DNA of 64,000 bases from Flavobacteriales bacterium (GTDB lineage: Bacteria > Bacteroidota > Bacteroidia > Flavobacteriales > Flavobacteriaceae): assembly GCA_026993355.1 (NCBI GenBank), contig JALWTX010000013.1, forward strand, positions 1 to 64,000. The letters are read 5' to 3'. Positions 1-8,227 of the stretch are shown one piece after another. Made by a program: the position numbers and the translations under genes. The notes under the pieces are model-generated. The model saw only the letters and a program-made list of their open reading frames with translations, was not told the origin of the DNA and ran no database searches. Each line of letters opens with the position of its first letter. Position 1 is the first letter of the stretch.

Positions 1-80
1 TTCCCATTCCGAACAGAGAAGTTAAGCCCGACTGCGCTGATGATACTGCCATTAAGGTGGAAAAGTAGGTCGCCGCCCAT
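1..80 (+). rRNA. rrf: 5S ribosomal RNA, 3' part
   Basis: The window opens inside a 5S rRNA. The stretch CCGAACAGAGAAGTTAAGCC near position 8 is the conserved loop B/helix III region, and GTAGGTCGCCGCC near 65-77 is the conserved 3' part. The 5' end lies before the window. The 3' boundary is approximate because the pairing 5' strand is not visible. A strong terminator follows within about 15 bases, so this is the end of an rRNA operon. Confidence 0.93.
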
Positions 81-90
81 CTTAAACCAA

Positions 91-122
91 AACCGCAAAG
101 AATGTTCTTTGCGGTTTTTTTT
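91..122 (+). terminator. Intrinsic terminator of the rRNA operon
   Basis: A 12-bp perfect stem (AACCGCAAAGAA / TTCTTTGCGGTT) with a two-base loop is followed by a run of eight T. It sits directly after the 5S rRNA and would end the rRNA transcript. Confidence 0.93.
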
Positions 123-451
123 ATATCAATTTTTTAAGTTAATTAATATCTATTAACCTATATCACTCAATATTATTTTTGGTTTAAAAGCATATTATTT
201 TATAATCGAATTTGTCACCAGCTACCGGTTTTATATTTCTCGATTAAACCTTACTGTGACGCTAATACTATAAATATCTTTCTCAAAAATTTATATTGCA
301 AATAACACAGCTCTTGACTACTTCAAGGTGTTTGCTCATTTGGAGCTGATATTTGATGTAATTTTCAATTGATTGTCGCATAAAATTATGTTAGCGATTT
401 TTTTAGCCATTATCCTTTATATTGAGCTAAATGATTATTAATTAATTGTTT
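123..451. other. Intergenic stretch without recognisable gene
   Basis: This roughly 330-bp AT-rich stretch lies between the rRNA terminator and the 3' end of hemW. I see no convincing ORF, tRNA or strong terminator in it. It is simply the convergent spacer between the rRNA operon and the minus-strand hemW. Confidence 0.5.
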
Positions 452-1630
452 TTATATAATAAATAAGTCTCTTATGATGTTTTCTATTACAAATAAACTG
501 TTTTCTGTAGCTCTGATGTAATTTTTTTCAATCGTTAAGTTCCCATTTGTAATATGTTTTTTGGTTTCTTTAATTATATACTGATAATAATTTTTTCCTA
601 ATTCTTTTATCCGGTTAAGATCCACACCCGTTTTTGTTCTTAGCCCCGTCATAATCATTTCGTTAAAACGGTCATCTGGTGTTAATAATTCAGTTTCAAA
701 ATATTGCTCCGTATTTATTTTTTTGATGTAGTGCTGGTTATTGGCCACGTTCCATCTACGTACATTGTTTTTGTATGAATGTGCACTCGGGCCTATACCC
801 AAATAAGCTTTGTTTTGCCAATAGCTGCTATTGTGTTTTGATTCCCATCCTTTTAAAGCAAAATTCGATATTTCATAATGTTCATAATTCTCTTTGCTTA
901 ACTTTTTTTTCAATATAATAAATTGTTCTTCAGCTTGTTCATCTGACACACGCGGATACAAACCTTTTTTTATTTTATATTCTAAGGCTGTTTTTGGTTC
1001 TACTGTTAAAGCATAAGCCGAAATGTGGGGAATTTTCATTTTAATGACTTTGGCAATATTATTTAACCACTTTTTATGGCTTAAACCAGGTATTCCATAT
1101 ATCAAGTCAACACTGATATTATTTATCCCTGCATTTTGTGCATTTATTATAGCGGTCTCTGCTTGTTGTCCATTATGCGTTCTATTTAAATTTTTCAAAT
1201 CTTCGTCATAAAATGATTGTATCCCGATACTTAACCTGTTAATGCCTATTTTTTTATATAAATTTATTTTTTCAACGGTTAAATCATCAGGATTGGCTTC
1301 TAAGGTAATTTCTGCATCTAATGCAATTTTGAAAGAGAAGTGTAATTTTTCTTTTATTTTTTCTATATCAGATACAGGCAGTATAGAGGGTGTTCCACCA
1401 CCAAAATAGATAGTGTTATATTCTAAATCTTTCCACAAAGGAGCTCGCTGGTCTATTTCTTTCAGAATAGACTCAATAAGGCGATCTTTATGTTTTAGTG
1501 AAGTTGAAAAATGAAAATTGCAATAATGACATGCTTGATTGCAAAATGGAATGTGAATATATATACCAGCCAATTTTTTTTTTGCAAATTTACTTTTTAT
1601 GATTGGTCTTGTCAAACTTTTTTCAGTCAA
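452..1630 (-). CDS. hemW: Radical SAM heme chaperone HemW
   Basis: HemW is a radical SAM protein of the coproporphyrinogen III oxidase-like family that binds heme and delivers it to client proteins. The radical SAM cysteine motif is visible as PFCNQACHYCNF (Cys30, Cys34, Cys37), followed by the GGGTP motif (about residues 77-81) that binds SAM. The length of 392 residues fits the family. The farthest start is a TTG at 1628-1630. A second in-frame TTG at 1571-1573 would give the usual HemW beginning (M)AGIYIHIPFC and is my preferred alternative; no in-frame ATG exists in this region. It lies 20 bp after the nhaC stop and is probably cotranscribed with it. HemW versus a true oxygen-independent HemN is judged from the cysteine motif and length. 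Confidence 0.9.
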   Translation of the reverse strand: MTEKSLTRPIIKSKFAKKKLAGIYIHIPFCNQACHYCNFHFSTSLKHKDRLIESILKEIDQRAPLWKDLEYNTIYFGGGTPSILPVSDIEKIKEKLHFSFKIALDAEITLEANPDDLTVEKINLYKKIGINRLSIGIQSFYDEDLKNLNRTHNGQQAETAIINAQNAGINNISVDLIYGIPGLSHKKWLNNIAKVIKMKIPHISAYALTVEPKTALEYKIKKGLYPRVSDEQAEEQFIILKKKLSKENYEHYEISNFALKGWESKHNSSYWQNKAYLGIGPSAHSYKNNVRRWNVANNQHYIKKINTEQYFETELLTPDDRFNEMIMTGLRTKTGVDLNRIKELGKNYYQYIIKETKKHITNGNLTIEKNYIRATENSLFVIENIIRDLFII

Positions 1631-1650
1631 CCATAAATTAACTCTACTTA

Positions 1651-3156
1651 TTATGAGCTAAAAAAACCGAATATTAAAAAGAGTACTGCGGACAATGCGC
1701 CTGCTAATAATGCATAAGGCAATTGCGTTTTTACATGGTCAATATGATCGGATGCGGAAGCCATCGAGGCAATAATTGTTGTGTCAGAAATAGGTGAAGT
1801 GTGGTCGCCAAAAACACCACCACTTAGCACTGCAGCAATGCTTAAATACGGATTGACATCTAATGTAGTAGCCATTTGTGCAGCAATCGGTATCATAATA
1901 GCAAAGGTCCCCCATGAAGTTCCGGTTGCAAAAGCAACAAAAGCACTAATAATAAAAATGATAGCAGGAACCAATTCAGGTATTAAAATGTTTTGACTTA
2001 ATTTGGCGACATATTGACCGGTGTGAAGTTCTTTAGTGACATGACTGATGGCAAATGCCAGTAACATTAGGATGGCTAAAGGCATCATTTGTGAAATACC
2101 TTTCATTACCCAATCGAACATGCTATTTATTTTAGCTATTTTTTGTATCCGATATATTAACATTGCAAAAATGATGGCCGTAATTACGGCTAATAAGACG
2201 GCTGTAGAACCTGAGCCTTTACTCAATGCCAATACAATTTTATGGATAGTTATACCTTGTTCAATTTCTTGTCCGTTTTTTGGCCAGCCATCTAAAATTA
2301 AACTTACCGGCATCATCAAAACCATTACAATCAATGGTAAGGTCATGTTGTAGGCTTTGCTCTTTTGGATACTTACAACAGGTTTAATGCCTGTTAATTC
2401 TTCAGATATCATTGGTTTGGCCCCTTTGGCTAAAATTTGATTTTTAATCCTGATCCTATAAGCAGCCTTTTTCATCGGCCCTATATTAAAGTCAAAAATT
2501 ATAACTAAAAACACTAATAATATGGCTAAAACTGGATAAAAATTGTATTGCATAGCTTTGAAAAGAACAACAAAACCATTATCAAAACCTTGTGCTAATA
2601 GCAAGCTCATAATGAAAGCTCCCCATGCATTAAAAGGGATGAGTATGGAAATGGGAGCAGCACTGCTGTCGGCAATATAAGCTAATTTTTCTCTTGAAAT
2701 TCTAAGTTTATCAAATAACGGACGGAATACGGTGCCTACCGTTAAGGCAGATATACTGGTCTCAACAAAAATAATAATTCCTGTAAGCCATGCAAATAAC
2801 TGGACTTTTTTCCTATTTTTTTCTAAGTGTTCCGGTGGCATACCACCGAGTTTAGTATCAATCCAATGGATAAATCCGGTTACACCGCCGGATTTTTGAA
2901 TAAGGATTATCAAACCACCCACTAAGGCGCTAAACATGATAGTTTTGGTATTGCCAGAATCTTTAAAAACATCGACTAATGCCATAATCGTTTGATAAGT
3001 TCCTTTAAATATATTGCCATGAGCTATAATAATCCAACTCAGCCATATGCCGATAAGTAACGAAATGTAAACTTGCTTGGTACGTATAGCAAAATATATG
3101 GCCAGGAGAGGCGGGATAAGTGACCAAAAACCGTATTGGCTCATTTTTTTAAGCAT
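1651..3156 (-). CDS. nhaC: NhaC-family Na+/H+ antiporter
   Basis: This is a cytoplasmic-membrane secondary transporter of the NhaC family, which exchanges Na+ for H+ and in some members transports organic acids or amino acids. The 501 residues form about 11-12 hydrophobic segments. The conserved core is visible in FATGTSWGTFAIMIPIA and in GGVFGDHTSPISDTTI near the C-terminus, the family's most recognisable motif. ATG codons at 3156 and 3144 are both possible starts; the second (MSQYGFWS) looks more usual. It lies 53 bp after the TonB receptor gene and 20 bp before hemW. The exact substrate cannot be read from sequence. Confidence 0.9.
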   Translation of the reverse strand: MLKKMSQYGFWSLIPPLLAIYFAIRTKQVYISLLIGIWLSWIIIAHGNIFKGTYQTIMALVDVFKDSGNTKTIMFSALVGGLIILIQKSGGVTGFIHWIDTKLGGMPPEHLEKNRKKVQLFAWLTGIIIFVETSISALTVGTVFRPLFDKLRISREKLAYIADSSAAPISILIPFNAWGAFIMSLLLAQGFDNGFVVLFKAMQYNFYPVLAILLVFLVIIFDFNIGPMKKAAYRIRIKNQILAKGAKPMISEELTGIKPVVSIQKSKAYNMTLPLIVMVLMMPVSLILDGWPKNGQEIEQGITIHKIVLALSKGSGSTAVLLAVITAIIFAMLIYRIQKIAKINSMFDWVMKGISQMMPLAILMLLAFAISHVTKELHTGQYVAKLSQNILIPELVPAIIFIISAFVAFATGTSWGTFAIMIPIAAQMATTLDVNPYLSIAAVLSGGVFGDHTSPISDTTIIASMASASDHIDHVKTQLPYALLAGALSAVLFLIFGFFSS

Positions 3157-3209
3157 AAATATACAAAAAATAACCTACGAATTATTTTTCTGCAACCTGT
3201 AAAATTTTT

Positions 3210-6035
3210 TTAAAACCGAACAGAATATTTTAACCAAAATGTACGTCCCGGACTTTTAAACGAATAAACTGCCGGTTGTGCTTGAAAACTTTCATACTCA
3301 AATACTTTGTTTTCGTTCAACAAATTGTTGATTTTTAACGATATAGAAGCACGCTTGCGTTGTCCGATGGTTTTTTTCAAATTGATATTCAAGCTGTTAA
3401 ACGGACGGCTATATACATCGGGAATGCCACCACCTACACGTTCCAAAGTTTTACCTTGCGTGTTATATGAGATGTTGCCCATCCAAGCATTTTTCTTATT
3501 TTCATAGGTTAATCCGGCATTAATCAGATAAGGGGCTTGTCCTTGCAAAGGTCTGAAATGACTTACTTTTTCGCCTTGTCTTGCCGTGTTTAATCGCAAT
3601 TGGTATTCGTCATCATACATTTGCATTTTAGATTGAATAACAGAAACATTCGTACTAAACTTAAAATGTTTGAGTTTGGAATGGATAAACTGTAAATTTT
3701 TACGCCATTCCAATTCTATACCGTAAACCTGTGCCGTCCCGAGATTTTTCGGGGTAAAATTACTGGGTGCAGCTTGATAAAATGTCAATTCGATAGGGTC
3801 TGTAAAGTATTTATAAAAAGGGCTGACGGCAAACAAATCGGTTTTATGACTGTATATTTCGTAGCGCACATCAATGTTTTGGATATAAGTAGGTTTTAAA
3901 TGAATGTTGCCTATAAAGGTCATATTTGATAGCGGATCAAAAATTTCGGCTATCGAACTTTCTTTAAAAGACGGACGCGCCGTAGTACGGGCATACGACA
4001 AACGTAAATTGGTTTGTTCATTGATACTGTAAGTGAAATTTAACGAAGGAAATACATCTAACTTATCAATTACGACATCGTTATCATATTTGAGACTACC
4101 CGTTGTATTTTGTCCGGTGTAAAGCAACATAAATTTTTCGAGACGTAATCCGGCGGAAGTTTTCAGTTTATCGTTAAAATAATATTGGGTGGACACATAG
4201 GCGCCGCCATTGATTTGCGATGCATTATATAAATTGGATTTGTTATAAACCGAACCATTGACAATATAAGTACCGTGATCGGTTTGTGGTGTCCAAATAT
4301 TATTTTGTGAAAGTAGTTCGTTCCCGTTTCCTTGTAAATTTATATTGCCTTTGATGCCTATCTCATAATTATAGATTTTATAATCTCTGTTTTTATAAGA
4401 CGATATCAATCCGAATTGCCATTTACCGTGATGTTTCGACATCTTTTTTTCAAAATCAATTTTTGCCACATAATCCATTTCATCCAAATAACGCCAAATA
4501 CGTCTGGGTTTGTTATTGGGGGCAATAGAATAGGTGTTATTTTCAAACTGATAAGGCGTAGAACGCACATCTTTGTCGTAAATTCCCGATTTGGTAACTG
4601 CTAATTTCCAAGAAGTTTTGAATTTCTTTTTTGGGGCAGTGTGTATGCCGGTTAGCAAAGCATTGGTAATCTGACGTTGCGTATAAGCCAAATAATGGGT
4701 TTTAAAAGTTACAAAGTCCGACTCGTTGTATATTTGGGTAAACATACCGGCATTTTTTTCGCCGTTTCTGATATGTAACAGATTTAATTTATACTTGGCA
4801 TTTTGGGTTTTATAAGTTATGCCTGCCAAGGCATTTAAAATGACATTGGTGGTCCCTAAACTGCCGTTTTGCAATTTGGAAGTTTTTAGTTGGTAAACCG
4901 TCTTGTTGTTATCTTTTTGATAATTATTTTGTTGATAGTTATTATACAATTTGTAATCGGTGCGATAAGAAATATTGGCAATATAACCCAAACTATTTCC
5001 TTTTTGACCGACATCAAACCGGTTTCCTATATAATAAGAGAAATTAAAATTCGGCAAATCGGTTTGCGCAACCGCCCCCATTTGCGGTTGAAACTTTTGC
5101 GTGATTTCAGTCAGTTTAGTATCGTGTTCAAAGGTATAAGGAATCTTTTCATTGATTGAAAGCGGAATGCTGTATGTGCCGTCGTCAATGGCAAGAAAAT
5201 CGAGTTTACCCCCCTGATAGGATAAAAATTGTGGTTGCCCGATCATTTGCGGATTATAACCGGTTCCAAACGATAAAGATTGCTCTTTGCGAGCGGGAAA
5301 ATCTTTGGTAATCAAATTGACCACACCACCGGTAAAATCTGCCGGCAAATCTGCCGTAAAACTTTTATAAACCAAGACATTTTCAAGAATGGAAGTTGGA
5401 AACAAATCCATTTGAATAGTGTTTCTGTCAGGGTCTAATCCGGGGATGTCCACTTTATTTAAAATAGTTTTGGTGTAACGGTCACCCAAACCGCGCACAT
5501 ATACATATTTGCCGTTTTGGACGTTTACACCCACTACTTTTTTGACTGCCGAAGCCAAATTACTCATTCCGGAAGTGCGAAAACTTTGTGCCGATAACCC
5601 ATCAACTATGGCAAGGGTTTTTTTTTGTAAAGCCAAAACAGAATGTTCGGTATTTTTTCTATTGGCTACGTGCACAACGACTTCATCGAGTTCTTGTTGG
5701 CTTTCTTGCATTTCCACCTTCAATTGCATGGTTTTACCCCCTTGTATTTCAACCACTTTCTCAACTGGTTGATATCCCAAAGTTTTAAATTCGATTTTAT
5801 ATTTTCCGTCGGGAAGTTTTAGAACAAATTCCCCTTCAAAATCAGTTGAAGTGCCTGTTTTTAAATTTGTTACGGTAACAGTTACCAATGCCAAAGGTTC
5901 GTTTGTTTTAGCATCGACAACTTTACCGGTAATCATATTCTTACCGTTATGTGCAAACATACCGAGGTGAATACTTAATAAGAATAGAAAAAAATTCAAT
6001 TTCATAATATAAGTGTTTTGCATTTGTAAACCCAT
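3210..6035 (-). CDS. TonB-dependent receptor with carboxypeptidase-like regulatory domain
   Basis: This is an outer-membrane active transporter. A signal peptide (best start is the third Met, codon at 6003-6005, MKLNFFLFLLSIHLG) is followed by a CarboxypepD_reg-like beta domain (about residues 35-115), a TonB plug (about 120-235, including VYVRGLGDRYTKTILNKV) and a long beta-barrel ending in KYSVRF with the terminal Phe typical of outer-membrane proteins. At 941 residues the length is normal. The gene lies 42 bp after the beta-helix lipoprotein gene, with which it very likely forms an operon. Both are divergent from a PhoB/PhoR-like two-component system. I infer phosphate or phosphoester acquisition from this context only; the ligand is not visible. 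Confidence 0.88.
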   Translation of the reverse strand: MGLQMQNTYIMKLNFFLFLLSIHLGMFAHNGKNMITGKVVDAKTNEPLALVTVTVTNLKTGTSTDFEGEFVLKLPDGKYKIEFKTLGYQPVEKVVEIQGGKTMQLKVEMQESQQELDEVVVHVANRKNTEHSVLALQKKTLAIVDGLSAQSFRTSGMSNLASAVKKVVGVNVQNGKYVYVRGLGDRYTKTILNKVDIPGLDPDRNTIQMDLFPTSILENVLVYKSFTADLPADFTGGVVNLITKDFPARKEQSLSFGTGYNPQMIGQPQFLSYQGGKLDFLAIDDGTYSIPLSINEKIPYTFEHDTKLTEITQKFQPQMGAVAQTDLPNFNFSYYIGNRFDVGQKGNSLGYIANISYRTDYKLYNNYQQNNYQKDNNKTVYQLKTSKLQNGSLGTTNVILNALAGITYKTQNAKYKLNLLHIRNGEKNAGMFTQIYNESDFVTFKTHYLAYTQRQITNALLTGIHTAPKKKFKTSWKLAVTKSGIYDKDVRSTPYQFENNTYSIAPNNKPRRIWRYLDEMDYVAKIDFEKKMSKHHGKWQFGLISSYKNRDYKIYNYEIGIKGNINLQGNGNELLSQNNIWTPQTDHGTYIVNGSVYNKSNLYNASQINGGAYVSTQYYFNDKLKTSAGLRLEKFMLLYTGQNTTGSLKYDNDVVIDKLDVFPSLNFTYSINEQTNLRLSYARTTARPSFKESSIAEIFDPLSNMTFIGNIHLKPTYIQNIDVRYEIYSHKTDLFAVSPFYKYFTDPIELTFYQAAPSNFTPKNLGTAQVYGIELEWRKNLQFIHSKLKHFKFSTNVSVIQSKMQMYDDEYQLRLNTARQGEKVSHFRPLQGQAPYLINAGLTYENKKNAWMGNISYNTQGKTLERVGGGIPDVYSRPFNSLNINLKKTIGQRKRASISLKINNLLNENKVFEYESFQAQPAVYSFKSPGRTFWLKYSVRF

Positions 6036-6077
6036 TTTCTTAATTCTTGTTACTAAACAAGATAAGATTTGACCTAT

Positions 6078-7298
6078 TTAAAATGCATTATTATGCTTGG
6101 CAAAAGTCCAATCAAATTGACTCATATCAGCCCCAACAGTCTGTTGTCCTTGTTGCACGGCTTGCGCCGTAAAACCAAAACCGGAAACCCTAAGATTCGA
6201 TGTATTTTTAAACAAAGAAGTTATATCAGTAACACCGGCAGGCAAAACAATTTGCCAAGTGCCGAAGACTAACTTACCGGCATTATAATGTGTTGCCGTA
6301 TCATCATCGTCCAATTCCACATCAGAATCAGCTTTAAATCCGTAGGCATAAATACCATTTAGCATTCCCATAGCACCGTCACGTAAGTCGGCATATTCGC
6401 CTTTGGGTGTATTTGGATTACCTATCAAAGTGATATTATGTAGGGTAAAACCGGCTTCGTAAGACCCTTCACCGCCATCTATTTCCAAGGCGTGATCGGA
6501 ATTGTCCCCTTCTATAACCACCGCATTTTCGATAGTGCCGTGAAAAGCTTGGTCAATATCCAAACCGTCATCACTACAAGCGTAAATCAAAACATTGGTC
6601 AAGTGTGGATCGCCGCCGAAATGTTCAATACCGTCATCGCTATTGGCAACAATTTCAATATGGTCCAAAACGGTACCACTACCCACAGCACCAAGCGACA
6701 AACCGTTGATTTCGTTTCCGGCGCCTATTTCAGCACCACCGTGACGAATTGATACATATTTAAAAACGCCTGAATTATCGGCATCATCATTGCCGCCATA
6801 TAAACCATTGGTATCGGAAGCGGGAATACCTTCAATTTGAAACGCACTGACATCACCGTCAAAAGAGCCCTTGGCTTTTCCGAGTATTAACACGCCACCC
6901 CATAAGCCCGTATCGTTGGGACCCAAATTGGTGCCGTATTTTTGTCCTTTGGCAATATTATCGGCTTCTGCCGTAAAAATGATAGGATTTGTCTCAGTAC
7001 CGTTAGCCATAATTTTACCGCCACGCGCAATAATCAATACAGATGCATCGGCACCTGTTCCGGGTTTTCCTTTGATAATAGTTCCCGGCTCAATGCTCAG
7101 CGTTTTACCTTCCGGAACGACAAAACGTCCTTCGATAGTCCAAATTTTATCAGCAGTCAAGGTTTTATCGGCTGATAAAACGCCGGTTAAATTGGTAGAA
7201 GTTTCTTCCGGTTGTTCATCATCTTTTTCTTTTTTACAAGACGATAACAATACTGTTGCAAATAACATCAGTAATAAGCTTAATGATAATTTTTTCAT
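6078..7298 (-). CDS. Surface lipoprotein with predicted right-handed beta-helix
   Basis: A lipoprotein signal peptide ends at LLSSC (Cys21). It is followed by KKEKDDE, a lysine/acidic stretch resembling the lipoprotein export signal that sends Bacteroidota lipoproteins to the cell surface. The body holds repeated short strand-turn units rich in Gly, Asp and Asn (for example LWGGVLILGKAKG and GIEHFGGDPHLTNVLIYACS), consistent with a pectate-lyase-like beta-helix, though no catalytic site is obvious. Proteins of this kind are often paired with TonB receptors in Flavobacteria, as here (TonB gene 42 bp downstream). A TAnnTTTG-type -7 box on this strand at 7396-7403 and tandem repeats just upstream suggest activator-controlled transcription. 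The function is not established. Confidence 0.8.
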   Translation of the reverse strand: MKKLSLSLLLMLFATVLLSSCKKEKDDEQPEETSTNLTGVLSADKTLTADKIWTIEGRFVVPEGKTLSIEPGTIIKGKPGTGADASVLIIARGGKIMANGTETNPIIFTAEADNIAKGQKYGTNLGPNDTGLWGGVLILGKAKGSFDGDVSAFQIEGIPASDTNGLYGGNDDADNSGVFKYVSIRHGGAEIGAGNEINGLSLGAVGSGTVLDHIEIVANSDDGIEHFGGDPHLTNVLIYACSDDGLDIDQAFHGTIENAVVIEGDNSDHALEIDGGEGSYEAGFTLHNITLIGNPNTPKGEYADLRDGAMGMLNGIYAYGFKADSDVELDDDDTATHYNAGKLVFGTWQIVLPAGVTDITSLFKNTSNLRVSGFGFTAQAVQQGQQTVGADMSQFDWTFAKHNNAF

Positions 7299-7395
7299 CT
7301 GTTTATTTTTTTTTAATATTATGGTCAGATGTAACCTTTGACGATTAAAATAATCATGTCGGTTTCATCATTGGTTTTGGCTTTTAACTACCAGA

Positions 7396-7403
7396 CAAAA
7401 GTA
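7396..7403 (-). promoter_or_regulatory. Candidate -7 box for the lipoprotein/TonB operon
   Basis: On the minus strand this reads TACTTTTG, matching the Bacteroidota -7 consensus TAnnTTTG. No clear -33 TTTG lies at the expected distance, as is common for activator-dependent promoters. The direct repeats at 7424-7465 would cover the -33 region. Confidence 0.45.
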
Positions 7404-7423
7404 GGAAGGCTAGGTAAAGACAT

Positions 7424-7465
7424 CTTTAAATAAAACTTAAGTAATGTTTAACTTTTGCGTTTAAG
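7424..7465. promoter_or_regulatory. Tandem direct repeats with 11-bp period, candidate Pho-box-like operator
   Basis: Related hexamers CTTTAA (7424), ACTTAA (7435) and GTTTAA (7446) occur exactly 11 bp apart. A fourth copy, GTTTAA, is at 7459. PhoB/PhoP-type OmpR-family regulators bind direct repeats with an 11-bp period. The array lies in the divergent region between the response regulator gene and the lipoprotein/TonB operon, about 20 bp upstream of the candidate minus-strand -7 box. The link to the adjacent regulator is inferred from position and spacing. Confidence 0.5.
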
Positions 7466-7516
7466 ACTTAATATAAAATTCATATATGGCATCAAATGCA
7501 TATAATGATTTGTTTT

Positions 7517-7524
7517 TATATTTG
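7517..7524 (+). promoter_or_regulatory. Candidate -7 box for the two-component operon
   Basis: TATATTTG matches the Bacteroidota -7 consensus TAnnTTTG and lies 19 bp before the response-regulator ATG. A matching -33 TTTG is not evident, so support is partial. Confidence 0.45.
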
Positions 7525-7543
7525 AATGCGAAAAAAATAGATT

Positions 7544-8227
7544 ATGCCATCACCTTATAAAATTCTCATTGTTGATGATGAAATTGACATTTTAGAATTT
7601 TTACAGTACAACTTTGAACAACAAGGTTTTGACGTTTATTCGGCTAAAAATGGACAGAAAGCTATAAAACTGGCCGAAAAATATCATCCTGATCTTATTC
7701 TTTTAGATGTGATGATGCCTAAAATGGATGGCATTGAAACTTGCCGTATGCTGCGTGACAATCCAAATAATAAAGACATTCTTATTTTATTTTTAACGGC
7801 TCGTAATGAAGATTATACAGAGATAGCCGGATTTGAAGCCGGTGGCGATGATTTTATCACCAAGCCTATCCGCATTCGGACCTTAATGGCACGTGTTAAA
7901 GCCCATTTAAAACGCAAGCAAAGAAGTGGTTTAATGCACTCCATTCAAATAGATGATTTTAGGCTCGATACTGACAAGCGTTTGATTTTTATTGAAAATC
8001 ATTCGTTTAAATTACCGAAGTTACAATTCCGGTTATTACACTTGTTGGCTTCGCAACCTGAACGTGTTTTTACCCGCGATGAAATTTACCATAAAATTTG
8101 GGGTGATCAAACCATTGTGGGCGATCGTACCTTAGATGTCCACATTCGTCATATTCGTAAAAAGTTAGGACAACATTATATCCATACTTACAAAGGCGTC
8201 GGTTATTCTTTTAAAGCGGTAAAATGA
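7544..8227 (+). CDS. OmpR/PhoB-family response regulator
   Basis: This is a cytoplasmic DNA-binding response regulator of 227 residues. The N-terminal receiver domain has the acidic pair DD at residues 11-12, the phosphoacceptor Asp55 (LLDVMMP), the Thr of FLTARNED and the Lys of FITKPIR. The C-terminal winged helix carries RVFTRDEIYHKIWG and the typical RTLDVHIRHIRKKLG recognition region. The stop overlaps the start of the histidine kinase gene (ATGA at 8224-8227), showing translational coupling. It resembles PhoB/PhoP regulators; a phosphate role is inferred from this, the divergent TonB operon and the 11-bp repeats, and is unproven. Confidence 0.93.
   Translation: MPSPYKILIVDDEIDILEFLQYNFEQQGFDVYSAKNGQKAIKLAEKYHPDLILLDVMMPKMDGIETCRMLRDNPNNKDILILFLTARNEDYTEIAGFEAGGDDFITKPIRIRTLMARVKAHLKRKQRSGLMHSIQIDDFRLDTDKRLIFIENHSFKLPKLQFRLLHLLASQPERVFTRDEIYHKIWGDQTIVGDRTLDVHIRHIRKKLGQHYIHTYKGVGYSFKAVK

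Noticed and set aside
123-451. Possible RNA gene after the 5S rRNA
   Set aside because: No cloverleaf, no stable hairpin with conserved loops and no promoter-terminator pair could be found.
6871-7341. A 156-codon plus-strand frame opposite the beta-helix lipoprotein
   Set aside because: It lies wholly within a gene with a clear lipoprotein signal and repeated strand units and has no support of its own.
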